Shown one piece after another: positions 1-6,590 of a stretch of DNA of 11,871 bases. How positions within the stretch are numbered: the first letter of the stretch is position 1; every line of letters starts with the position of its first letter. Origin of the DNA: Gallionella sp. UBA4737 (lineage in GTDB: Bacteria > Pseudomonadota > Gammaproteobacteria > Burkholderiales > Gallionellaceae); NCBI GenBank assembly GCA_002403995.1, contig DHIV01000034.1, forward strand, positions 8,016-19,886. Reading direction: 5' to 3'. The notes under the pieces were generated by a model that made no database searches, was not told where the DNA came from, and saw nothing but the letters and a program-made list of their open reading frames with translations. The translations under genes were made by a program, and so were the position numbers.

Positions 1-317
1 GGGCTATAGAAATCAAAGGGTTACCTTTGCGCAAAAATGCGTATTTTCGGACCAAAAGCGAGAACGACCAAATTTCGGTAACTTTCATTGTGCATTGCAG
101 TATATCGCAAGTTAATACAATGAAAATTGGTGTTCATAAGCTCCTGGCCCGACCTCTGAAATCCCACAGAGAACAGTCCTTCGTGAAGCATGCGGGTAGG
201 GCACGGATTCCGGCAGCCCAGGTCACACTCGCGTCAGCGACAACAGATGAACGGGGAAAAGGGTGCCGCGCGGGCTCAATTAATTTGCAATTTCTTTGCC
301 AAGTCATTGATTTTTAA
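1..317. other. gene-free leader region with small inverted repeats
   Basis: I see no convincing gene here; the one open frame on the + strand (27-317) resembles nothing I know and has no ribosome binding site. The stretch holds several short hairpins: AAAGG/CCTTT at 15-19 and 24-28, AAAAT/ATTTT at 34-38 and 43-47, and a larger nested repeat at 83-125, listed separately. The octamer GGGTAGGG at 194-201 fits the E. coli FtsK-orienting pattern GGGNAGGG. It may be intergenic DNA downstream of a gene outside the window. Confidence 0.5.
83..125. repeat. nested inverted repeat
   Basis: The arm TTTCATTGT (83-91) is matched perfectly by its reverse complement ACAATGAAA (117-125). Almost concentric inside it lies a near-palindrome, TTGC...GCAA (95-110), whose remaining positions pair with two G-T/A-C exceptions. 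The layout could be a protein-binding site or a folded transcript end. No gene nearby explains it. Confidence 0.4.
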
Positions 318-335
318 AAATTAGCCGTATATATT
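307..335 (+). promoter_or_regulatory. sigma-70-like promoter of the nucleotidyltransferase-fold gene
   Basis: A -35-like TTGATT (307-312) is followed after exactly 17 bp by a -10-like TATATT (330-335). This predicts transcription starting near 342, only about 18 nt before the ATG at 360. The surrounding DNA is very AT-rich. The prediction is from sequence alone. Confidence 0.5.
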
Positions 336-357
336 TATTTTTTTAATATTATACGGC
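324..357. promoter_or_regulatory. perfect inverted repeat flanking the -10 element and start codon
   Basis: GCCGTATA (324-331) and TATACGGC (350-357) are perfect inverted copies with centres 26 bp apart. The left arm overlaps the predicted -10 element and the right arm ends two bases before the ATG at 360. Either a dimeric repressor could bind both arms, or the DNA could extrude a hairpin. The right arm occupies the place where a Shine-Dalgarno sequence would be, and none is visible. Confidence 0.45.
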
Positions 358-359
358 CA

Positions 360-1298
360 ATGGACTACTATCCGATACCAGACAACGCCGCACGCCAATT
401 CATTGATTCCTCGACCGTGTTCGGGGAATATTGTCGCGCGCGTGCGGCGGCCCGGCAATACCAGGGTGGCATGTACTGGAAAAAGCAGGACAGCTACTGC
501 TATCTTGTCAAGACCAGGCCGGACAACCGGCAAAGGCGTATCGGCCCGCGCTGTCCCGAGACTGAAGTCGTCTACAAGGAATTTGTTACCCGCAAAACTG
601 AGACCGAAGCACGCCTGGCGTCGTTGGCCGGTTCGTTACGGGAATCTGAACGGCTGAATAAGGCACTAAACGTAGGCCGCGTACCGAGCGTTGTCATTTC
701 CGTACTGCAGGCCATTGAGGAGGCAGGCCTGGCTGAGTACTTCACCATAGTCGGGACCCATGCGCTCTACGCATATGAGAGTGCGGCCAGAATTCGCATT
801 GTTCAGAGCGCGCTGGCAACGCAGGACGTCGACTTGCTATGGGATGCGCGGCGCAGGGTGCAGTTCATGGCGGACATCGCTCGACTCAGCACCTCCGTTC
901 TGGCCATTCTCCAAAAAGCCGACCCGAGCTTTCGGCGCAGGGAAGACCAACTCAGCACGGCCATCAACGACAAGGGATTCGAGATTGATTTTTTGCGACG
1001 AGTGCCCGAAGGCGATGACCCGCATCCGCTACGGCTGACTGCTGACGAAGGGGATTTGAGGCCGGTCCAAGCCCGCCGGGCCAATGTGCTGACGGACGCA
1101 CGCCATTTCGAGCACATAGTCGTTTCGGCGACGGGCCGCATGGCGCTGATGCGCACGATTGACCCCACGGTCTTCGTGGAATTCAAAACCTGGCTGGCAA
1201 CCGGTGCACCAGACCGGCCTGCCATCAAGCGCCGGCGCGACGCTCAGCAAGCAGCTATCGTACAGTCCTTGCTGAACGAAAGCCTGTTGATTCCCTGA
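360..1298 (+). CDS. GSU2403-family nucleotidyltransferase-fold protein
   Basis: A 312-residue protein that I assign to the GSU2403-like / NTP_transf_8 group of nucleotidyltransferase-fold proteins from its overall pattern. The N-terminal part (about 25-75) has a basic, aromatic module seen in these proteins. The transferase core starts near 128 with a VGTHALYAYE-like helix (131-140), followed by the paired acids of TQDVDLL (154-160) and a third acid in FEIDFL (208-212), as expected for metal-dependent nucleotidyl transfer. The substrate is unknown; related folds occur in abortive-infection and toxin proteins (AbiEii, MNT), so modification of RNA, protein or nucleotides is possible. The ATG at 360 is chosen because the family-like region begins right after it, although no ribosome binding site precedes it. 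It stands alone next to the dif-like site. Confidence 0.75.
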   Translation: MDYYPIPDNAARQFIDSSTVFGEYCRARAAARQYQGGMYWKKQDSYCYLVKTRPDNRQRRIGPRCPETEVVYKEFVTRKTETEARLASLAGSLRESERLNKALNVGRVPSVVISVLQAIEEAGLAEYFTIVGTHALYAYESAARIRIVQSALATQDVDLLWDARRRVQFMADIARLSTSVLAILQKADPSFRRREDQLSTAINDKGFEIDFLRRVPEGDDPHPLRLTADEGDLRPVQARRANVLTDARHFEHIVVSATGRMALMRTIDPTVFVEFKTWLATGAPDRPAIKRRRDAQQAAIVQSLLNESLLIP

Positions 1299-1491
1299 AC
1301 CTGCCGGGCTGGTGCCCGTATCCTTTATCGAGACGGAGGTTGCCTATGCTGCTACTTCTTGCCAGGCGCTTAACGTGTTGCAGGCGTCGAGAGGCGTGAA
1401 ATATTGGATTTGTTAGCTTGCTGCCGGTTACAGCAGGGCAAAGAATCAGTCGTTTCGGCCATGCCCGTATTGCGCGTAATTTCTTTCTGCA
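1299..1491. other. intergenic spacer between the nucleotidyltransferase gene and the dif-like site
   Basis: No supported gene. A small hairpin, CGGGC/GCCCG (1305-1309 and 1314-1318), follows the stop codon of the preceding gene but has no T-run, so it is at best a weak terminator. A 17-codon frame with a good GGAGG site (ATG at 1346) is noted under rejected items. Confidence 0.4.
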
Positions 1492-1519
1492 ATTTGACAT
1501 AATATAAATTATGCGAACT
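1492..1519. other. dif: dif-like XerCD recombination site
   Basis: In this orientation the XerD arm reads ATTTGACATAA (1492-1502), the 6-bp centre TATAAA (1503-1508) and the XerC arm TTATGCGAACT (1509-1519). Against the reversed E. coli dif site as I recall it, the arms match at 10 of 11 and 9 of 11 positions and the centre at 5 of 6, or 24 of 28 overall. Such sites resolve chromosome dimers in the replication terminus and also serve as integration targets for filamentous phages and other Xer-using elements. The phage-gene fragments beginning 71 bp away fit the second use. It could be the native chromosomal dif, or a hybrid left by an integrated element. Confidence 0.85.
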
Positions 1520-1541
1520 TGTGTGCTGCAAAAAAACCACC

Positions 1542-1569
1542 AGATCGGCATAAAGTCGGTCTTTTTTTT
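1542..1569 (+). terminator. intrinsic terminator, + strand
   Basis: AGATCGGC (1542-1549) pairs over all eight positions with GTCGGTCT (1555-1562), including two G-U pairs, across the loop ATAAA. Eight T residues follow directly (1562-1569). A run of A residues lies upstream (1530-1536), but on the opposite strand the two wobble pairs become A-C mismatches, so it should act mainly on + strand transcripts. It would stop transcription coming from the dif side before the small HTH gene. Confidence 0.75.
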
Positions 1570-1589
1570 CGCTTTAAAAAAGAAACAAA

Positions 1590-1808
1590 ATGCGATACCC
1601 AAATACCCGCTACGGATGCCCCGGCGAACTCGAACATTACGCCCAAGGCCGCACGATCAAACAGCTTGCGAAGCACCTGAAACGCTCAGAAAGGACCGTA
1701 AAAGACTGGCTAGAACAAAGAAAGAAAATTCCGTTTTGGGTACCGGAACTGTTGCCCAATCGCCAAGTGTTCACCACTGGCAAAACGATACCCCGCGACC
1801 GAAAATAA
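1590..1808 (+). pseudogene. small phage-type HTH protein, C-terminus replaced
   Basis: The 72-codon frame starts with MRYPNTRYG and continues with a helix-turn-helix-like stretch (about 16-42: AQGRTIKQLAKHLKRSERTV, then KDWLEQRKKIPFWVPEL). I recognise this as the start of a small phage or prophage protein that usually ends in a further helical segment. After WVPEL (about position 1754) the frame runs into the reverse strand of the replication-gene fragment, giving an unrelated 17-residue tail. The likely role was DNA-binding regulation in the phage. Whether the hybrid is still made is unknown; a weak AAAGAAA purine stretch precedes the ATG. Confidence 0.6.
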
Positions 1809-2077
1809 CGCTTTTGATCCAGCTCGCGGCAATCCATACCCTTCCCGCAGTACTGCGCAATATACGACGCCAGTTTATGCGCGCCATTCTTGCCAAAACC
1901 AAAGCGGTGCGGATCACGTACGTTCACCTGACCCATTTGTTCGCCCGATTGACCAAGGCCAAGGACCGATTGCCAGATCGAGCGCAACAGATGATAGTTT
2001 TGGCGACCACGCACGGCCACATGGAAGTGTAAAGCGCCCCGCTTCATGTCGAATTGCGGATTCATGCGTCCCCCCAC
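1750..2077 (-). pseudogene. rolling-circle (HUH) replication initiation protein, internal fragment
   Basis: Reading leftward from 2077, about 108 codons resemble the central part of filamentous-phage or plasmid replication proteins. The HUH motif is seen as LHFHVAVRG (16-24, metal-binding His17 and His19). The catalytic tyrosine motif is seen as KLASYIAQYCGKG (68-80, Tyr72 or Tyr76), followed by KRYFRSRGIV (89-98). The protein would nick one strand and covalently hold the 5' end. The N-terminal part with the first motif is absent, and the C-terminus ends near 1750, where the reverse of the HTH gene takes over. The fragment starts 18 bp after the stop codon of the Met-rich copper gene, which suggests the cluster boundary cut it. 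Confidence 0.7.
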
Positions 2078-2095
2078 TGCTCATTGGTTCGTGAC

Positions 2096-2620
2096 CTACT
2101 TGGGCGCAGGTACAGTCTCCTGCGCACTTTGATGTTGCATCATTTGCTCCATCATCATCTGCATCATGTTCATGCGTTTTTCCATCATGTCGTGGTGCTT
2201 CATCATGTCGCCACCTTTCATGTCTTTATGGTCACCCATTGGCATGCCGCCGGGCTGGCCGCTGCCCATCATCATCGGGCCGCCCATGCCTCGCATCACC
2301 TTCATGTTTTCCTGCATGCTCTGCATATGCTCCTGCATCAGCTTTTGGCGTTCCTTCGGGTCGGTTGTCGCCTGAATCTTTTCCATCTGCTGCTGCATCT
2401 TTTGCATATTTCCCATCATCCCCATCGGCATGCCGGGTTGCGCATCCGTAGAGTCAGATTTCAACGCAGCGGGCACCAATTTTTGCTGGGTCTTTGCGTC
2501 GTTTGGCGCATTTGGCATCGAAGCAGCCTTTTGCTGTTCAGGGTGGTGTTCGTCAACTGCGGCGGCAGGAAATGCCCAAACAAGTCCAGCGACGATTGCG
2601 ATTGAAAGAGTCTTTCTCAT
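2096..2620 (-). CDS. Met-rich periplasmic protein, probable copper binding
   Basis: A 174-residue protein with a signal peptide (MRKTLSIAIVAGLVWAFPAAA, likely cut after residue 21) and a mature part holding over 30 methionines plus several histidines. Met-dense stretches lie at 64-79, 109-128 and 139-161, and the middle (80-110) is a charged amphipathic helix. Methionine clusters bind Cu(I) or Ag(I) in periplasmic copper proteins such as CopA, CopB and CusF-like carriers, so buffering of exported copper is the likely role; this is inferred from composition and neighbours. The start at 2620 has GGAG 10 bp upstream. It is the last gene of the - strand array, 226 bp beyond the small membrane gene, so it may have its own promoter. 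Confidence 0.8.
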   Translation of the reverse strand: MRKTLSIAIVAGLVWAFPAAAVDEHHPEQQKAASMPNAPNDAKTQQKLVPAALKSDSTDAQPGMPMGMMGNMQKMQQQMEKIQATTDPKERQKLMQEHMQSMQENMKVMRGMGGPMMMGSGQPGGMPMGDHKDMKGGDMMKHHDMMEKRMNMMQMMMEQMMQHQSAQETVPAPK

Positions 2621-2846
2621 TGCGATTCTCCAGATTTGTGATGCTGTGCCGCAGCCTTGTCGATCACGTGGCTTTAGCGCGATTCGGTTAATGCAAAAAA
2701 TGTCCGATGGAGATGCTGCCTTCCATCAGGGTGAATAAAACGGACCGGCCATATGGCTTGATTTATTGCGGCCAGTGCTACGAAATGACAATCAAGCTTA
2801 AGCTGCGAAACTACCGCTTTGATTGGCAATTCATTCCGCCCACAGG
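2621..2846. other. spacer with a possible - strand terminator hairpin
   Basis: This gap lies between the small membrane gene and the Met-rich gene. On the - strand GATGGA/TCCATC can pair (+ coordinates 2722-2727 and 2706-2711) with a 10-nt loop and is followed 5 nt later by six T residues, a weak terminator candidate. A perfect 10-bp palindrome GCCATATGGC occurs at 2748-2757. No gene is supported on either strand. Confidence 0.35.
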
Positions 2847-2963
2847 TCACCAACGCATCATCCCGCCGCTCATTGTCCCGGTCGTTATTCCGCCACCGAA
2901 GAGCAGCAACAAGGCAACGACGGCCAATACGACGATGAGGACTGTCTTGGTTGTAGAGTTCAT
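2847..2963 (-). CDS. 38-residue single-span membrane protein with Gly/Met tail
   Basis: The peptide MNSTTKTVLIVVLAVVALL (1-19) continues hydrophobically to about residue 22, then has a GGG turn and ends in GTMSGGMMRW. This gives one transmembrane span with a short tail carrying three methionines. The start at 2963 is preceded by AAAGGA with a slightly long spacing; a longer upstream frame exists but overlaps the end of the ATPase gene and is very basic, so I reject it. It lies 43 bp downstream of the ATPase gene and is probably co-transcribed. It could be a small accessory subunit of the ATPase, like other small membrane peptides found beside cation pumps. The function is unknown. Confidence 0.65.
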   Translation of the reverse strand: MNSTTKTVLIVVLAVVALLLLFGGGITTGTMSGGMMRW

Positions 2964-3006
2964 GATATGGGTTTCCTTTAAGAGGGCAAATTTGAATTGG
3001 TGATAT

Positions 3007-5673
3007 TTACGCTGGCGCCGGCGTGGCTGCGACGCCAGGACTTGCGGGTGCCGCCGTCTTGCCCGGCTGACGGATGCCTGCAAGCTTGGTGCGCTTGAGC
3101 ATCAGCGCATTGATCGCCACGATCAGGGTACTGCCCGACATTGACATCGCGGCGACCTCCGGGCTGAGCACGAATGGGTACAGGACGCCCGCAGCAAGCG
3201 GGAACGCGATCGCGTTGTAGCCCACTGCCCACCAAAGATTCTGGTGCATCTTGCGCAAAGTTGCGCGCGACAGTTCGATCGCGGCGACGATGTCGTACGG
3301 GTCGCTTTTCATCAGCACGACGTCTGCGCTCTCCATCGCGACGTCAGTGCCGGCGCCAATGGCAAATCCCACGTCAGCCTGGGTCAGCGCCGGTGCATCG
3401 TTGACGCCATCGCCCACCATCCCGACCTTCTTCCCCGTAGCTTGCAGTTCCTTTACCTTCTCGGCTTTTTGAGCTGGCAGCACATCGGCCAACACGTTGT
3501 CGATACCGAGATCCGCAGCGATGCGCTTGGCCGTGGCCGCATTGTCGCCGGTCAGCATCACCACTTCGATCTTTTGTTCGCGCAGCTTTGCCACTGCCGC
3601 CTTGGCGGTGGGCCTGATCGCATCGGCGATGGCGATGAGACCAATCACCTTACCGGCCTGAGACACATGGACCACGGTGCGACCGTCCCCTTGCAGGCGG
3701 GTGGCTTGCGCATCGAGGGGGCCAAGTGCGAGCTTTTGGGTATCCATCAGCAGCCGGTTGCCGAGGAACACAGTTCCGCCCGTAGTCTCGGCGCGGGCGC
3801 CCATGCCGTCGAGGCTTTCGAATCCTGTCGGCGCTGCAACGGTGAGGTTCGCCGCCCGGCGCACGATGGCCTGGGCCAGCGGATGGTCGGAACCCTGCTC
3901 GACGGCTGCGGCCGCGGCCAGCACCACATCCTCGGTAACGCCTTCCGCCACGACGATCTCCACCACCTCCGGCTGCCCGACGGTAAGCGTGCCGGTTTTG
4001 TCGAAGACTATGACATTGAGCTTGGTAGCGTCTTCAAGGGCCGAAGCGTTCTTGAACAGAATGCCGTTCGCGGCCCCCAGCCCGGTACTTACCATGACCG
4101 CCATCGGCGTCGCCAGTCCCAACGCATCCGGACAGGCGATCACGAAGACCGTGATGGTCAGCGTCACCGCCAACATCAGCGACTCACCGATCAACCAGAA
4201 CCATACCGCAAAGGTCGCAAGACCGATGACGATCGCAGCGATCACCAGCCATTGCGCCGCCTTGTCCGCCAGCAGTTGTGCCGGCGCTTTCGAGTTCTGC
4301 GCTTCCTGCACCAGCTTCACAATCTGCGCCAGCGCTGAATCTGCCCCGACCTTGGTCGCCTTGTACTGAAAGCTGCCGCTCTTGTTGATGGTGGCGCCGA
4401 TCACCGTGGCACCCGGCCCCTTCTGGACCGGCATTGATTCGCCGGTGAGCATGGACTCATCAACCAACGATTCGCCGCTCTCGATTGTGCCGTCGACCGG
4501 AATCTTGTTGCCCGGCCGGATCACGACAATCTCGCCCGCCAACACCTCCGCGGTCGGAACTTCGACTTCGGCACCGTTGCGGATTACATTGGCCTTGGCC
4601 GGAGTGAGATTCATCAACGCCTTGATGGCGGACGACGCACCCGCACGGGCGCGCATTTCCAGCCAGTGGCCAAGCAGAATGAAAACCAGCAGGACGGCTA
4701 CGGCTTCGAAGAACTGGCCTCCTTCATTGAAGAAGAAAGTGGTGGCCACGCTAAAGACATATCCGGTTCCCACGCTCAACACGATCAGCGCCGCCATGCC
4801 CAGGGTGCCCTTCATGAGCGCGCGCCAGGCGGAGACGAAGAACGGCCAGCTTGGATAGAGGACGGCGAGGGAAGCAAAGCCAAACAACCAAACGCCGAGG
4901 TCGATCCCGAATGGCGGTGCGGGCGGCGTAAAAAGTCCCATTGGCGAGTAGATGAAAATCGGTAGCGTGAAAATCAGGCAGATCCAGAAACGGTTGCGCA
5001 GGTCGTTGACCATGGCCGGCAGGTCCATGCCGTCATGGCCCATCTCATGCGCCATATCCTCCGACATGGCGGAATGCGAGTGACCCTTGTGACCCTTGTG
5101 GTCGCCGGCTGCGGGAGCCGCCGGCGCGGGCTTCGGCTCAGCCGCCGGCGCGCCTGGAGCAGCTTTCGGCGCATCGGCTGCGGGCGTTGAAGTCTGCGCG
5201 CCCGGCTCCTCATGGTTCTTGTGTTCGTTGGCTGGAGGAGCTACCGGTGCGGACGCCGGAGTAGTGATGGAAGCGTCCGTGGGAGATTTCGGCTCAGCGG
5301 CAACGGGAGTTGGCGGCGGCGCGCTCGGCGGCGCTTGGTCGCTTTTTTCGGTGTTTTCTGAAGCGGTCGGCGCGGGTATCGAGGCAGGCGCGGCCTGGGG
5401 TGGTTTCGGCTCGGCGGTCGCGCCTGTGGACGGCGCGTCCGGGATTGCTTTGTCCTGTTGCCGGTCATCTGCGGACTGCTTGCAGCGTTGGTGCACGAGT
5501 ACCTTGATATCGGCGACTTCGAGCAGGGTTTCGTCGTAACGCACAGTGGCGTTTCCCGCAGCGTAATTGACTGTCGCGCTTGCAACACCCGGCACCTCGA
5601 CAAATCGCTTTTCCACTTCGTCCACCGTCAATGCCGACAACATGGTGTGGACTTCAATAACGCTCGTTTTCAT
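3007..5673 (-). CDS. CopB-like P1B-type heavy-metal ATPase (CPD motif)
   Basis: An 888-residue metal-exporting P-type ATPase of the inner membrane. Order: HMA-like domain (1-68) whose Cys-x-x-Cys is lost (HTMLSAL, 9-15); Pro/Ala/Lys-rich linker (about 75-190); His-rich segment (191-213, six His); membrane helices from about 228; actuator TGES (410-413); membrane metal site CPD (514-516); phosphorylation site DKTGT (Asp558); HP motif (597-598); hinge GDGVND (754-759); two last helices carrying YN (819-820) and MSMSGST (843-849). The His-rich entry and the MSxS motif resemble the P1B-3 (CopB) branch, but that branch normally has CPH and the CopA branch CPC, so the metal ion is uncertain; copper or silver is favoured by the context. 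The start at 5673 follows an AAGGAGG site. A short Ala/Pro tail ends the protein. It follows PPK2 by 49 bp. Confidence 0.9.
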   Translation of the reverse strand: MKTSVIEVHTMLSALTVDEVEKRFVEVPGVASATVNYAAGNATVRYDETLLEVADIKVLVHQRCKQSADDRQQDKAIPDAPSTGATAEPKPPQAAPASIPAPTASENTEKSDQAPPSAPPPTPVAAEPKSPTDASITTPASAPVAPPANEHKNHEEPGAQTSTPAADAPKAAPGAPAAEPKPAPAAPAAGDHKGHKGHSHSAMSEDMAHEMGHDGMDLPAMVNDLRNRFWICLIFTLPIFIYSPMGLFTPPAPPFGIDLGVWLFGFASLAVLYPSWPFFVSAWRALMKGTLGMAALIVLSVGTGYVFSVATTFFFNEGGQFFEAVAVLLVFILLGHWLEMRARAGASSAIKALMNLTPAKANVIRNGAEVEVPTAEVLAGEIVVIRPGNKIPVDGTIESGESLVDESMLTGESMPVQKGPGATVIGATINKSGSFQYKATKVGADSALAQIVKLVQEAQNSKAPAQLLADKAAQWLVIAAIVIGLATFAVWFWLIGESLMLAVTLTITVFVIACPDALGLATPMAVMVSTGLGAANGILFKNASALEDATKLNVIVFDKTGTLTVGQPEVVEIVVAEGVTEDVVLAAAAAVEQGSDHPLAQAIVRRAANLTVAAPTGFESLDGMGARAETTGGTVFLGNRLLMDTQKLALGPLDAQATRLQGDGRTVVHVSQAGKVIGLIAIADAIRPTAKAAVAKLREQKIEVVMLTGDNAATAKRIAADLGIDNVLADVLPAQKAEKVKELQATGKKVGMVGDGVNDAPALTQADVGFAIGAGTDVAMESADVVLMKSDPYDIVAAIELSRATLRKMHQNLWWAVGYNAIAFPLAAGVLYPFVLSPEVAAMSMSGSTLIVAINALMLKRTKLAGIRQPGKTAAPASPGVAATPAPA

Positions 5674-5722
5674 CGCGCCTCCTTAAAGGTCTTCATATTC
5701 AAAACGTCTTGTTACATCCCGG

Positions 5723-6529
5723 TCATTTCGCAAGCTGGCCGTTTTCGAGGTTTGAGACATCGTATGGGAATACGATTTGCGAATCCGGCTGGATCAGCCG
5801 CTCGTCTTTGTCGGCATAGTGAAGCCTGCCGAGCAGATCCTTGATGATGTTGAGCCGCGCCAGATACTTGTCGTTGGCGCGCACCAGAGTCCACGGCGCT
5901 GTCGGGTTATGCGAGCGCGCCAGCATTTCGTTGCGGGCCAGACTGTATGCTTTCCAGTGCTTGATCGCCTGATCGTCGATCGGGCTGACTTTCCATTGCT
6001 TAAGCGGGTCCGTTTTTCGGTCCTTCAGGCGTCGCGTCTGCTCGGCTTTGCTGATGTCGAGATAGTATTTAAAGAGCCTTACGCCCGAGCGGACCAGCAT
6101 GTTTTCGAAATTTGAAACCGAGCCCATGAACTCTTCATGCTCAGCCTCGGTACAGAAACCCATTACCCGCTCGACACCAGCACGGTTATACCAACTGCGG
6201 TTAAACAGCACGAGTTCCTGGGCCGCGGGTAAATGAGCAACATAACGCTGAAAATACCAAGAGCTGCGGTCACGGTCAGAGGGCTTGCCGAGGGCGACCA
6301 CGCGAGTTTCGCGCGGGCTCAAATGCTGGACAATCCGCTTGATCGTGCCATCTTTGCCGGACGCATCCCGGCCCTCCAGAATGATCAGGATCTTGTCATT
6401 GCATTTGATGAAGTGCCGCTGCAGCTTGACCAGTTCAATCTGGAGTTTGAGCAATGTGTCCTTGTAGATCTTTTTCGAAATCGAGGCTGCGTGCTCGCTT
6501 GCGTCTCGTTCCTTGATTTTCTTGCTCAT
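5723..6529 (-). CDS. ppk2: polyphosphate kinase 2
   Basis: A 268-residue PPK2-family kinase that uses polyphosphate to phosphorylate nucleoside diphosphates (or the reverse), in the cytoplasm. The Walker A loop is EGRDASGKDG (52-61), the Walker B region is LVLFNRSWYNR (107-116), and the lid-type basic stretch TRRLKDRKTDPLKQWK follows (165-180), all typical of single-domain PPK2. Length fits the class with one kinase domain. The ATG at 6529 has TGAGG eight bases upstream; a TTG at 6568 would add 13 residues but lacks such a site. It sits between an HMA copper-chaperone-like gene (61 bp upstream) and the metal ATPase gene (49 bp downstream), an unusual place that suggests a role in metal stress. 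Preference for ADP or GDP cannot be read from the sequence. Confidence 0.92.
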   Translation of the reverse strand: MSKKIKERDASEHAASISKKIYKDTLLKLQIELVKLQRHFIKCNDKILIILEGRDASGKDGTIKRIVQHLSPRETRVVALGKPSDRDRSSWYFQRYVAHLPAAQELVLFNRSWYNRAGVERVMGFCTEAEHEEFMGSVSNFENMLVRSGVRLFKYYLDISKAEQTRRLKDRKTDPLKQWKVSPIDDQAIKHWKAYSLARNEMLARSHNPTAPWTLVRANDKYLARLNIIKDLLGRLHYADKDERLIQPDSQIVFPYDVSNLENGQLAK

Positions 6530-6590
6530 AGCTATTGCCTCAGCAACCTGCAACGCGAAAAACTGCAAGTCTTCTTGTTATTGACACGAG

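Larger units (their letters stand above)
1492..2077. mobile_element. remnant of a dif-integrating filamentous phage or related Xer-dependent element
   Basis: This stretch combines a dif-like site, an intrinsic terminator, a truncated phage-type HTH gene and a rolling-circle replication gene lacking both ends. Filamentous phages (Inoviridae) commonly enter at dif with host XerC and XerD, and they encode HUH replication proteins, so the grouping is coherent. No coat, assembly (zot-like) or single-strand-binding gene remains. A second dif copy was not found to the right, so the far boundary is missing or outside the window. Confidence 0.65.

Noticed and set aside
27..317. 96-codon frame at the left edge
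   Set aside because: No ribosome binding site or motif, and it crosses several inverted repeats.
1346..1399. 17-residue frame (MLLLLARRLTCCRRREA) with a good GGAGG site
   Set aside because: It could be a leader peptide, but no regulated gene follows, the composition is not typical of one, and such short frames with a purine stretch arise by chance.
1511..2032. 173-codon + strand frame across the dif-terminator-phage region
   Set aside because: It runs through the intrinsic terminator and overlaps two better-supported phage-type frames; sequence is Arg/Thr-rich without motifs.
2520..2846. A second dif copy marking the right end of the phage remnant
   Set aside because: AT-rich patches between 2078 and 2846 were checked for the XerC and XerD arms; none matched beyond a few bases.
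3244..4338. 364-codon open frame on the + strand
   Set aside because: It lies entirely antisense to the well-supported P-type ATPase gene, has no recognisable motifs, and is rich in Arg/His as expected for a shadow frame of GC-rich coding DNA.
5096..5539. 147-codon Gly/Ala-rich frame on the + strand
   Set aside because: It is the reverse of the Pro/Ala-rich linker of the ATPase; the low complexity comes from that repeat-like composition.
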